Positions 8,984 through 17,171 of a stretch of DNA of 64,000 nt are shown piece after piece; the first letter of the stretch is position 1, and every line of letters starts with the position of its first letter. The notes under the pieces were generated by a model that saw only the letters and a list, made by a program, of their open reading frames with translations, made no database searches and had not been told where the DNA came from. The stretch covers positions 1-64,000 of the forward strand of contig DHGW01000049.1 of the NCBI GenBank assembly GCA_002402965.1, in the 5' to 3' direction. The translations under genes were made by a program, and so were the position numbers. The DNA comes from Bacteroidales bacterium UBA4788 (GTDB taxonomy: Bacteria; Bacteroidota; Bacteroidia; Bacteroidales; VadinHA17).

Positions 8984-9663
8984 CAGTCATTCTTTTTCTT
9001 CTTGCGGCTCTTGCTCTTTTTTACCTTATTGGTCTTGGAGGGCTCGTTCTTCAGCATCCCGTCCTTGACTCCCTTTACGAATTTCTGCCATGCAAAGGGG
9101 TTAAGCAGGTTATTGGCCGGCATCTGGCCTCTGGTATAGAGATTGTCAGACATCTGTTGCATGGTGTAGCGGTATGCCTGTCCGGGTGTCGGGGTCATGT
9201 CACTCCATATCTGTTGCTGAACCATTGCCAGGTTATATTCCATATTCTCCATCAGGGGATCAACCGGCTTATTTTCCAGAACTGCCCTCTTGAACTCTGA
9301 GTAGGTCTTCCATGGCAGCACAAGCACCTCGCCGATCCGGATGGTGTCAGTGACCATGAGTACGTCCGTAATGTAATGGTCTCCTGTTGTGGTGACGGGA
9401 ACTGTCAGTAAGGTCGATTTGTAGCCTATTGCGCTGAAGAATACGGTATCGCCCGGGGCGCTTATTATTGAAAAGATACCACGGTGATCACTGGCTGCTC
9501 CGCGACGCAGATGCTTAGAGTAAATGCTTACGTCGGGAACAATAAAACCGTTCTCGTCAGCTGTCAGTCCATCTATCTGTATATACCTTTTTTCTCCTGC
9601 CTGAGAATGGAGCCAGGACAACGGAAATGCCAGCATGACACAAATCACCAAAAACTTCTTCAA
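8983..9663 (-). CDS. Carboxypeptidase-regulatory-like domain protein
   Basis: A 226-residue exported protein: signal peptide (about 1-21), then a beta-sandwich of the CarboxypepD_reg type (about 25-110; pattern VPDVSIYSK and SAIGYKS), a helical region with a YNLAMVQQQIW segment, and a very basic tail of lysines and arginines. Such proteins are common in Bacteroidota beside TonB receptors but have no assigned activity. The start is a TTG at 9663: this gives a perfect signal peptide (MKKFLVICVMLAFPLSW), whereas the first in-frame ATG (9636) would cut it short. It is the first gene of the three-gene unit and its stop overlaps the receptor start. Confidence 0.75.
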   Translation of the reverse strand: MKKFLVICVMLAFPLSWLHSQAGEKRYIQIDGLTADENGFIVPDVSIYSKHLRRGAASDHRGIFSIISAPGDTVFFSAIGYKSTLLTVPVTTTGDHYITDVLMVTDTIRIGEVLVLPWKTYSEFKRAVLENKPVDPLMENMEYNLAMVQQQIWSDMTPTPGQAYRYTMQQMSDNLYTRGQMPANNLLNPFAWQKFVKGVKDGMLKNEPSKTNKVKKSKSRKKKKND

Positions 9664-9779
9664 CGACAGATAATTTTGTGACGTAAAGTAAACAATAATG
9701 ACATTTACTTCTTGATTTTAACTTAACTTTAATGATCTTTACTGTCGCCGTAACGAAAACAAATAAATGCTAAATAAAT

Positions 9780-11399
9780 ATGCAGAAACTCTTATTACTT
9801 GGAGATGAGGCTATTGCACAGGCTGCCCTGGATGCTGGTCTGAGCGGCATGTATGCCTATCCGGGTACGCCATCAACAGAGATAATGGAGTATATCCAGG
9901 CCTCCCAACAGGCAGCTTCGGACAGTGTGCACAGGGAGTGGTCTTCAAATGAGAAGACCGCCATGGAAGCTGCACTGGGTATGTCATATGCCGGCAAGAG
10001 GGCCATGGTGGCCATGAAGCATGTAGGGCTGAATGTTGCTGCCGATGCCTTTATCAACTCGGCTGTGACTGGTGTGAATGGAGGCCTGGTGGTTGTTGCG
10101 GCAGATGATCCTTCGATGCACTCTTCTCAGAACGAGCAGGACTCACGTTTTTACGGAAAGTTTGCACTGGTTCCCGTCATGGAGCCGCGAAACCAGCAGG
10201 AGGCTTATGACATGATCTTTGATGCCTTCGCTTTATCTGAGAAATTCAGGCTGCCGGTCCTGTTCAGGATTACGACGCGCCTGGCTCACTCAAGGTCAGC
10301 AGTAGCCAGAAGGGAGAAGACCATGCAGAATACCCTCTCCCTGCCGGGCAATCCACGTCAGTTTGTACTTCTGCCGGCTATAGCACGGAAGCAATACAGG
10401 GCGCTTACGGGTATATACGAGACACTTCGAACTGATTCAGTGCTGGATGGTCATAACAGGCTCCTCGAGGGCAAAGGCAGAGGTACGGGTATCATTGCGT
10501 GCGGTATTGCTTTCAACTACCTGATGGAGAACATAGGTGATAACTACGGTGATTATAATATACTTTCAGTCGGGACCTATCCCCTGAACAGGGATAAGGT
10601 GGCAGCCCTGGTCGGCAGGTGTGACAGGGTGCTGGTCCTTGAAGATGGCTATCCCATGATAGAGGAGCATCTGAGGGGTTTGCTAGACAGGGATGTCACT
10701 GTGCTCGGACGCCTGGATGGTACAGTGCCACGTGATGGTGAGCTGAATCCTGCAATCGTGGCGTCAGCCCTGGGCCTGAAATCCACCTGCGGCAGGGATG
10801 TGCCATCGCTGGTACGTCAACGTCCACCATCTTTCTGCAAGGGGTGCGGTCATGCGGATCTCTATTCCGCCCTGGCCGAGGTGATGGCTGAAGCAGGACC
10901 TGGGCGGGTATTCTCCGACATAGGTTGCTATACCCTTGGAGCACTGCCTCCTTACAATATGGTCAACTCCTGTGTTGACATGGGAGCCTCGGTCACAATG
11001 GCAGTAGGCGCTGCCGATGCCGGACTTTTTCCGGCAGTGGCAGTCATTGGCGACTCCACCTTTACCCACTCGGGAATGACCGGGCTGCTCGACGCTGTGT
11101 TAAAAGACTCTCCCATAACACTCATCATTTCAGACAACTCCACCACCGGTATGACTGGCGGACAGAAGTCGCAGGCTACAGACAGGCTGGAAAGCATCTG
11201 TCTGGGAATCGGGGTTGATCCTGCTCATCTGAAGGTGATTGTGCCACTCAGGAAGAACCATGAGGAGAATAAGTCAGTTATCGGCGCCGAGCTGAAACAT
11301 AATGGTCTTTCGGTAATACTTGCGAGGCGGGAGTGCATTCAAACAGCATCACGAAACAAAAAGGCCGAAGCGGCAGAGAAAAACAAATCCGGGGAATAA
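9780..11399 (+). CDS. iorA: Indolepyruvate:ferredoxin oxidoreductase, alpha subunit
   Basis: With IorB it oxidatively decarboxylates indolepyruvate and other aryl-pyruvates to acyl-CoA, passing electrons to ferredoxin; typical of anaerobes that use aromatic amino acids. The 539 residues hold an N-terminal pyrimidine-binding domain (YAYPGTPSTEI near 25), a middle domain, and a C-terminal thiamine-diphosphate domain with the CKGCG motif and the GDSTFTHSGM...DNSTTGMTGG signature. The two [4Fe-4S] ferredoxin repeats that end archaeal IorA (about 600 residues) are missing here; the protein ends in a short charged tail. iorB follows one base after the stop. Confidence 0.92.
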   Translation: MQKLLLLGDEAIAQAALDAGLSGMYAYPGTPSTEIMEYIQASQQAASDSVHREWSSNEKTAMEAALGMSYAGKRAMVAMKHVGLNVAADAFINSAVTGVNGGLVVVAADDPSMHSSQNEQDSRFYGKFALVPVMEPRNQQEAYDMIFDAFALSEKFRLPVLFRITTRLAHSRSAVARREKTMQNTLSLPGNPRQFVLLPAIARKQYRALTGIYETLRTDSVLDGHNRLLEGKGRGTGIIACGIAFNYLMENIGDNYGDYNILSVGTYPLNRDKVAALVGRCDRVLVLEDGYPMIEEHLRGLLDRDVTVLGRLDGTVPRDGELNPAIVASALGLKSTCGRDVPSLVRQRPPSFCKGCGHADLYSALAEVMAEAGPGRVFSDIGCYTLGALPPYNMVNSCVDMGASVTMAVGAADAGLFPAVAVIGDSTFTHSGMTGLLDAVLKDSPITLIISDNSTTGMTGGQKSQATDRLESICLGIGVDPAHLKVIVPLRKNHEENKSVIGAELKHNGLSVILARRECIQTASRNKKAEAAEKNKSGE

Positions 11400-11400
11400 C

Positions 11401-11976
11401 ATGAAATGTGATATTATATTGGCAGGTGTAGGCGGACAGGGTATCCTCTCCATAGCCGCCACGATTGGTCTAGCAGCCGTTGAGCAGAATCTGTTTCTGA
11501 AGCAGGCCGAGGTACATGGCATGAGCCAGAGAGGTGGTGACGTGCAGTCACATCTGAGGCTCTCAGACAGGGAGATCTGGTCCGACCTGATCCCGCATGG
11601 AGGGGCTGATCTGATCATCAGTGTTGAACCGATGGAGGCATTGCGTTACCTCCCGTGGCTCTCCTCAGGGGGCTGGATCGTAACCAGTTCTGTTCCCTAT
11701 GTGAACATCCCCGACTACCCTGAGGCTGGCAAGGTGCTTGCGGAGCTTGACAGGGCTGGCAACACAATTGTACTTGATGCGGATGGCATTGCCAGGGATC
11801 TGGGATCGGCAAGATCTGGCAACATGGTAATCCTCGGTGCGGCATCATCATTCATCTCAATGCCGTTCACATCGTTGGAGAATGCCGTCAGAAAGATGTT
11901 CAGCCGCAAGGGTGAGGAGGTTGTGGCTGTCAATCTTAAGGCATTGCATGCCGGCAGGGATGCTACGGGCAGATAA
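11401..11976 (+). CDS. iorB: Indolepyruvate:ferredoxin oxidoreductase, beta subunit
   Basis: Small gamma-domain subunit of the IorAB 2-oxoacid oxidoreductase. The 191 residues carry the family's glycine-rich start (ILAGVGGQGILS), AEVHGMSQRGGDVQSHLR and a C-terminal NMVILGA helix region. The ATG at 11401, one base after the iorA stop, is the right start; the frame is open further upstream inside iorA, but that part is the iorA tail in another frame. Translation is probably coupled to iorA. The 208 bases after the gene hold no feature I can support apart from a weak GC-rich hairpin. Confidence 0.93.
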   Translation: MKCDIILAGVGGQGILSIAATIGLAAVEQNLFLKQAEVHGMSQRGGDVQSHLRLSDREIWSDLIPHGGADLIISVEPMEALRYLPWLSSGGWIVTSSVPYVNIPDYPEAGKVLAELDRAGNTIVLDADGIARDLGSARSGNMVILGAASSFISMPFTSLENAVRKMFSRKGEEVVAVNLKALHAGRDATGR

Positions 11977-12184
11977 CGGATGCTGGCACAATTGCGTCCA
12001 AACCAACGACAGCAGACAGTTGACCGGGGGCCAGCTGATTATCCGGGCATCATTTCAGTCACCCGGGTTCCGCGGACAGCAAACAGGCCCCGGCACACTA
12101 CCGGGACCTGCCAGCGAGACATCCATACATCACCACCCGACCCCACAGCCATTATGGTCTGCCTGAGACGGTCCCTGTACCGGC

Positions 12185-12625
12185 TTACTTGCCCCGTCCC
12201 TTACCTCCGCGACCGGCAGGATCGCTGCCGGTGACAGGTTCCACCTCATGATCCGGTTCAGGTTCACCGGTTATCAATTCCCGTGACCTGTTTCCCGAGC
12301 TGAGCATCACCAGGTCTGAAGCCACGATCTCTGTGACATTCTTCTGGTTGCCGTTCTTGTCTGTGTAGCTGCGGTAGCTTATCCGTCCCTCAATGCAGAC
12401 CTCCCTTCCCTTGCTGAGAAACTTCGAGGAGAGCTCGGCAAGTCCGTTCCACGCTACGATGCTATGCCAGGTGGTCTCATCGATTTTGGCACCGTCAGCA
12501 TTCTTGTAACTCTCATTCGTTGCGAGATTGAAGTGAGCTACCTTCTTTCCGCTCTCAAGCGTTCTGATCTCCGGATCCTGTCCCAGGCGACCGATCAGTT
12601 GTACCCTGTTTCTTAATGCATTCAT
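12185..12625 (-). CDS. ssb: Single-stranded DNA-binding protein lacking the acidic C-terminal tip
   Basis: Binds single-stranded DNA through an OB fold (about residues 3-108: NRVQLIGRLGQDPEIR, then TTWHSIVAWNGLAE, then GREVCIEGRISYRSY). The 146-residue protein has a short polar linker with several E/P residues and ends in a basic RGGKGRGK tail. The acidic DDDIPF-type tip through which SSB recruits its partners is absent. Many Bacteroidota carry more than one SSB, so this could be an accessory copy; the main one may be elsewhere. It is transcribed away from the zinc-ribbon gene. Confidence 0.9.
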   Translation of the reverse strand: MNALRNRVQLIGRLGQDPEIRTLESGKKVAHFNLATNESYKNADGAKIDETTWHSIVAWNGLAELSSKFLSKGREVCIEGRISYRSYTDKNGNQKNVTEIVASDLVMLSSGNRSRELITGEPEPDHEVEPVTGSDPAGRGGKGRGK

Positions 12626-12805
12626 GACCTTTTGTTTTTAGTTAATAATGCTGTTAACGGTACAAATTTGCACCCTCTCCGGCACATGATCCGGTTATTA
12701 ATCATTTCTATCCGTTTAGCAGTCGTTTATATCCGTTTGAAAACGGATTACAGAATAAGAATCAGACTGATATGAGATCTTGAAATGTATATTTTATTTA
12801 TCTTT

Positions 12806-13198
12806 ATGAAAACATTCGCTGTGGAAAGAGTATGTCTTGACTGCGGAGCCAGGCTCCTTGGACGGTCTGATAAGAAATTCTGTTCCGATCAGTGCCGCAA
12901 CAACTACAATAACCGTATTAACCGTGATCAGAACAATTATGTTCGCAATGTGCACGCCCAGCTCAGGCGCAACAGGAAAATTCTGTCCGATCTGCTTGAT
13001 GACGGCCATCACCGTATCCACCGCGATGCCCTGATAGCCCAGGGATACAATTTCACATTCTTTACGCACCTTGTGGAAACAAGGGAAGGAACAAGGTGGT
13101 CATACTGCTTTGAGTATGGCTTCCATGAGACTGAAGAGGGCTATCTTGAGCTCCGGTTGTGCAGCAGTTACCTCGAGATGCCCGTGGAGGAGGAGTGA
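12806..13198 (+). CDS. Conserved small protein with N-terminal zinc ribbon
   Basis: A 130-residue cytosolic protein of unknown function that I recognise as a conserved Bacteroidota type. Four cysteines form a likely zinc ribbon at the N-terminus: C10, C13, C26 and C30 (CLDCG and KKFCSDQCR), followed by a basic NNYNNR helix and a C-terminal region rich in aromatics (YNFTFFTH, WSYCFEYGF). The basic helix after the ribbon suggests nucleic-acid binding, which is inference. I prefer the ATG at 12806; one at 12785 would add seven hydrophobic residues. It is divergent from ssb. Confidence 0.78.
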   Translation: MKTFAVERVCLDCGARLLGRSDKKFCSDQCRNNYNNRINRDQNNYVRNVHAQLRRNRKILSDLLDDGHHRIHRDALIAQGYNFTFFTHLVETREGTRWSYCFEYGFHETEEGYLELRLCSSYLEMPVEEE

Positions 13199-13295
13199 AC
13201 CGGGAACGGATACCAGGGGAAAAGTTATACTGTGTCCGGGATATCCTGAACATCCGAATGATATTTGACAACTGTTAAGTGTTACAGGATTTTTG

Positions 13296-13303
13296 TAGTT
13301 TTG
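13296..13303 (+). promoter_or_regulatory. Bacteroidota -7 promoter element upstream of thioredoxin-like gene
   Basis: TAGTTTTG is an exact TAnnTTTG match, 20 bases before the ATG at 13324. A TTTG occurs at 13264-13267, but the spacing (28 bases) is too long for a normal -33 box. Confidence 0.5.
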
Positions 13304-13323
13304 GGGCTCAAACGAAACGGATT

Positions 13324-13854
13324 ATGAAAAGAACTGTTCTATTGGCAGCCATACTATTGTTGGGATTCACTGCAGGATTACACGGGCAAAAGGTATACGA
13401 ACATAATTACTTTGTGAAGGTTGGTGATACCGCACCTGATTTCACCATAAAAGAGGCGGGAGGGACAAGCTATAAGCTTTCAGACCTCCGTGGTAAGGTT
13501 GTTATGCTGCAGTTCACTGCCAGCTGGTGCAGCGTCTGCCGCAAAGAGATGCCCTTCATTGAGGAGGAGATATGGATTCCAGGGAAGAAGCAGGGACTGG
13601 CAGTCATCGGCATAGATCGTGATGAGCCAGAGGCAACGGTGAAGAAGTTTGCCGCAGACATGAAGATAACATATCCGCTGGCTCTCGATCCGGGAGCAGA
13701 TATTTTCGGCCTGTTTGCAGAAAAGCAGGCAGGTGTGACCCGCAATATAATTATAGACCGGAATGGCAAAATAGTATTCCTGACCCGCCTTTTCGAGCGC
13801 GAAGAGTTCGATAAAATGAAGGAAATCATCTTCTCGGAACTCGCTAAAAAGTAA
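13324..13854 (+). CDS. TlpA-like thioredoxin-fold protein (exported)
   Basis: A 176-residue exported thiol-disulfide protein of the AhpC-TSA/TlpA group. Residues 1-21 form a signal peptide; the thioredoxin fold follows, with APDFTIKE near 37 and the redox motif C69-S-V-C72 in FTASWCSVCRKE, then the cis-proline region (AGVTRNIIID). It could reduce or form disulfides in periplasmic proteins. The ATG at 13324 fits both the signal peptide and the promoter element at 13296; an in-frame upstream start at 13279 would lie inside that promoter. Confidence 0.88.
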   Translation: MKRTVLLAAILLLGFTAGLHGQKVYEHNYFVKVGDTAPDFTIKEAGGTSYKLSDLRGKVVMLQFTASWCSVCRKEMPFIEEEIWIPGKKQGLAVIGIDRDEPEATVKKFAADMKITYPLALDPGADIFGLFAEKQAGVTRNIIIDRNGKIVFLTRLFEREEFDKMKEIIFSELAKK

Positions 13855-13951
13855 AAAAAAGAGCCTCTTTATCTGTTTCTGTGCAACCTTTGGCCTGTTT
13901 ATTGCGTTTATCAGGACAGCAACTACTGTTCTTAAACTAAAACTGAGAGAA

Positions 13952-14572
13952 ATGAAAAAGTTCATTGTCATTGTTCTTGCACTTGTTCTTGCCGCACCGC
14001 TCTTTTCACAGGTAAAATTCGGCCTGAAGGCCGGGGCAAGTACTGACTTCACCTTTACCAGCCTCAATCTGTCCCAGGCAAATGTTGATGTAATTCTTCA
14101 GAATGCCAAAACTGCAGAATGGGGATTCCAGGGAGGCGCTTTCCTGAGAGTATCATTTGCTGGATTCTACCTTCAGCCTGAGTTTTTGCTGGCTACTGCA
14201 ACAAACTCCATGACCTATGAAGGTGTGATTGATGGACAGCCTGTAGATGAGCTGCTCGAACAAAAATTTACAAAACTTAATATCCCGGTTCTCCTTGGTT
14301 TTAAACTGGGACCATTGAGGGTTAATGCAGGCCCGGCTGCTTCGATTCTGCTTTCCGAACCGTCGGATATGGCTGATATTGCTACCTACAAAACAGCTGC
14401 ATTCGGTTACCAGGCAGGCGTTGGATTGGATATCTTCAAGAAGCTCACCCTTGATCTTCGCTACGAAGGAAATCTCAACCAGTTTGGAGACGGGATTACA
14501 ATAGGAGGAGAAGAATTCGAGTTTGACGACAGGACAGGTGCCATCCTGATCCATGTGGGGCTGATATTCTGA
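13952..14572 (+). CDS. PorT-like outer-membrane beta-barrel protein
   Basis: A 206-residue protein with a signal peptide (about 1-19: MKKFIVIVLALVLAAPLFS) and an eight-strand-like barrel of the OMP_b-brl_2 type: FGLKAGAS, GFQGGAFLRVSFAGFYLQPEFLL, NIPVLLGFKLGPLRVNAGPAAS, FGYQAGVGLDI, LDLRYEGNL, and a final strand AILIHVGLIF. Typical of Bacteroidota porT-family outer-membrane proteins, whose function is mostly unknown. A strong intrinsic terminator follows 20 bases after the stop. Confidence 0.85.
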   Translation: MKKFIVIVLALVLAAPLFSQVKFGLKAGASTDFTFTSLNLSQANVDVILQNAKTAEWGFQGGAFLRVSFAGFYLQPEFLLATATNSMTYEGVIDGQPVDELLEQKFTKLNIPVLLGFKLGPLRVNAGPAASILLSEPSDMADIATYKTAAFGYQAGVGLDIFKKLTLDLRYEGNLNQFGDGITIGGEEFEFDDRTGAILIHVGLIF

Positions 14573-14591
14573 AGACTGCAACATCCATAAG

Positions 14592-14624
14592 AACTCTTCC
14601 GCTGTTTCCGGAAGAGTTTTTTTT
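14592..14624 (+). terminator. Intrinsic terminator after the beta-barrel gene
   Basis: A perfect 10-bp inverted repeat (AACTCTTCCG / CGGAAGAGTT) with a 7-base loop is followed by eight T residues. It ends the transcript of the barrel gene and separates it from the cardiolipin synthase gene that starts at 14656. Confidence 0.9.
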
Positions 14625-14655
14625 ATATTTACGGTAGCAAGTTTAAGGAGTATAA

Positions 14656-16122
14656 ATGATTCTGGCTGGGAATACCATTTTCGTTCTGAGGAATGTCCTG
14701 ACGGTTGTCTACCTGATTTCGGTCTTTGTTATCTGTCTGATGATAGTTTTTGAGAACAGGAATCCGGTAAAGACCCTCTCATGGCTTCTGGTGGTCCTGT
14801 TTGTTCCCGTCATAGGTGTGATAGTTTATTTCTTTTTCGGCCGCAACTACCGCAAGCAGAAGATTTACAGCCGCAAAAGCATGGCTGACAGTGCCAGGCT
14901 GGCTGACCATGCCGATCGCCAGGTCAAGCTCCTCTCATCATTTCTTGCCGGTGAGAGCGAGGCCGTGAGGTCAAAGGCTCACCTTATTCACTTGATGCTC
15001 AGGAATAACAGGTCGCTTTTAACCATTGACAACAGAATAGACCTCCTGGTCAACGGCCAGCAGACCTTCCCCGCCATGCTCGATGCCATTGCCTCGGCTA
15101 CCCATTTCATTCACCTGGAGTTTTACCGCTTTGAGCCTGACAAACTGGGAATGGAGTTCAGTGACCTGATGAAGCGCAAGGCGAAGGAAGGAGTAAAAGT
15201 GAGGGTCATTTATGACGACGTGGGAAGCTGGAACATCCGAAAGCCTTATATCAAAATGATGCGCGAGGCCGGAGTGCAGATACACACCTTCCATCCTGTC
15301 CGTTTCCCGAGTTTCTCCAGCAAGATCAACTACCGTAACCACAGGAAGATACTTGTGGTTGACGGAAAGGTGGGCTTTGTAGGGGGACTTAATATCGCAG
15401 ACAAATACCTGCGCGGCCTGCCTGATCTTGGACCCTGGGTTGATACCCACCTGAGGCTGGAAGGAGAAGCCGTGGCCGCCCTTGACAGGGTATTTATTGC
15501 GGACTGGGATTTTGTTACCGGTGAGGAGCTGCCGCCTGACGGCTCACTTGAGTATGTGGTGCGCACCGGCAACAAATGCCTCGTACAGGTAGCATCCAGC
15601 GGTCCGGATACAGACTGGGCAACAATTATGCAGGTCTACTTCTCTGCCATCTCCACAGCGAAATCGTCAATCTACCTCACTTCTCCATACTTCAGTCCCG
15701 ACGAGAGCCTGCTGACGGCACTCAAAACAGCTGCCCTGAGCGGGGTTGATATCAGAATGATCTTTCCGGAGTATACCGATTCGATCATCGCAAACTGGAA
15801 TACCAGGTCATACATCTCCGAGCTGCTCGAAGCCGGAGTCAGGGTATTTCTATACCGGGCCGGATTCATTCACTCCAAATATCTGCTTGTTGACAACATT
15901 TTCTCCTCGGTAGGATCACCCAATGTCGATGTCCGAAGTTTCGACCTCGATTTTGAAGTGACGGCTTTAATCTATGATGAAGATTTCGCACTCAGACTTG
16001 GAGTGCTCTTCGCCGAAGACCTGAAGAAATGTTCCGAAGTGAAGAGGGAGGAGTGGATGAAAAGGCCGAAGCGGGTCCGGTACAAGGAGTCGATTGCGCG
16101 GATATTCGGCCCGCTTTATTAA
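14656..16122 (+). CDS. cls: Cardiolipin synthase
   Basis: Makes cardiolipin from phosphatidylglycerol in the inner membrane. The 488-residue protein has two N-terminal membrane helices (about 8-32 and 41-62) and two phospholipase D domains, each with a complete HKD motif: H229-x-K231-x4-D236 and H406-x-K408-x4-D413. GGLNIADKY and GSPNVDVRSF follow them as expected. Length and layout match bacterial Cls. AAGGAG lies ten bases before the ATG. mltG begins 11 bases after the stop, so the two are probably one transcript. Confidence 0.95.
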   Translation: MILAGNTIFVLRNVLTVVYLISVFVICLMIVFENRNPVKTLSWLLVVLFVPVIGVIVYFFFGRNYRKQKIYSRKSMADSARLADHADRQVKLLSSFLAGESEAVRSKAHLIHLMLRNNRSLLTIDNRIDLLVNGQQTFPAMLDAIASATHFIHLEFYRFEPDKLGMEFSDLMKRKAKEGVKVRVIYDDVGSWNIRKPYIKMMREAGVQIHTFHPVRFPSFSSKINYRNHRKILVVDGKVGFVGGLNIADKYLRGLPDLGPWVDTHLRLEGEAVAALDRVFIADWDFVTGEELPPDGSLEYVVRTGNKCLVQVASSGPDTDWATIMQVYFSAISTAKSSIYLTSPYFSPDESLLTALKTAALSGVDIRMIFPEYTDSIIANWNTRSYISELLEAGVRVFLYRAGFIHSKYLLVDNIFSSVGSPNVDVRSFDLDFEVTALIYDEDFALRLGVLFAEDLKKCSEVKREEWMKRPKRVRYKESIARIFGPLY

Positions 16123-16133
16123 ATTCGCAGCCG

Positions 16134-17159
16134 ATGAAAAAACTGATACTGACACTTTTTTATATAATTCTTATCGCAGGAATCGCATTTACAGTTTTTC
16201 TCTGGGCGATAGTTCTTAGGCAGAATGTGAAGGCTGAAGAGCCGGTGAGGATCTATGTTCCTTCCGGATCTGACTTCACGGCACTGACTGACACACTGGA
16301 GAGCGCCGGAGTTCTTCGCAGCCGGAGCAGCTTTGTGCTGACCTCCCGACTGAAATCCTTCGGACGCAGTGTCAAACCCGGTTCTTACATTATTGAGCCT
16401 GGCATGAGCAATAACAACATAGTCAATGTATTGCGTTCCGGACGGCAAGCACCCGTCAATGTCACCTTCAACAACATAAGAACCCTTGAGGAACTGGCCG
16501 GCAAGATTGGCCGGCAACTGGAAACTGACTCCGTTTCTATTTCCGCATTCTTCTCTGACGAGACCAACTATGCAGATGACGGATTCACGCGGAATACGCT
16601 CATTTCGGTCTTTATCCCTGACACATATCAGCTGTACTGGTCTGTTGACGCCCGGGGCTTCTACAGGCGTATGCTAAAGGAATACCGCGACTTCTGGACT
16701 GAGGAGCGGAAGGTGCTGGCGGAGGAGCACGGGCTAACCCCGGCGGAAGTTTCCGTTCTCGCGTCTATTGTTGACGAGGAGGCATCGAGGGAGGATGAAA
16801 AACCGCGCATTGCAGGAGTTTACATCAACAGGCTCCGTCAGGGAATGCCATTGCAGGCAGACCCGACCGTGAAGTTCGCAGTCAATAATTTTTCCCTGCG
16901 GCGTATCCTTAACAAGCATCTTGAAGTGGATTCGCCTTACAATACCTACAAATATCCGGGCCTGCCACCGGGTCCCATCCGATGCCCCTCGCGCTCCGGT
17001 CTTGAGTCTGTACTTAAGGCGGAAAGCCATGAATATCTCTTTTTTGTTGCCAGATATGACGGCTCAGGGTATCATCATTTCTCACGCACCCTGGCGGAGC
17101 ACAACAGATATGCCGCTGCCTACCGGCGGGAGCTTAACAGGAGAAGAATATACCAGTAA
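16134..17159 (+). CDS. mltG: Endolytic murein transglycosylase MltG
   Basis: Cleaves nascent peptidoglycan chains and is thought to set glycan length. With the ATG at 16134 the protein has 341 residues, the same as E. coli MltG: one N-terminal membrane helix (about 5-28), a LysM-like region (about 36-100), and the YceG catalytic domain. The catalytic glutamate is E216 in SIVDEEAS, and the signature AGVYINRLRQGMPLQADPTV follows; PYNTYKYPGLPPGPI is also present. The frame is open upstream into the end of cls but those residues have no counterpart in the family. Confidence 0.94.
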   Translation: MKKLILTLFYIILIAGIAFTVFLWAIVLRQNVKAEEPVRIYVPSGSDFTALTDTLESAGVLRSRSSFVLTSRLKSFGRSVKPGSYIIEPGMSNNNIVNVLRSGRQAPVNVTFNNIRTLEELAGKIGRQLETDSVSISAFFSDETNYADDGFTRNTLISVFIPDTYQLYWSVDARGFYRRMLKEYRDFWTEERKVLAEEHGLTPAEVSVLASIVDEEASREDEKPRIAGVYINRLRQGMPLQADPTVKFAVNNFSLRRILNKHLEVDSPYNTYKYPGLPPGPIRCPSRSGLESVLKAESHEYLFFVARYDGSGYHHFSRTLAEHNRYAAAYRRELNRRRIYQ

Positions 17160-17171
17160 GGCCAGGTACGC

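Noticed and set aside
11977..12184. A short open frame (84 codons) between iorB and ssb
   Set aside because: No ribosome binding site, no hydrophobic or domain pattern, and proline/arginine-rich composition typical of GC-rich noncoding DNA.
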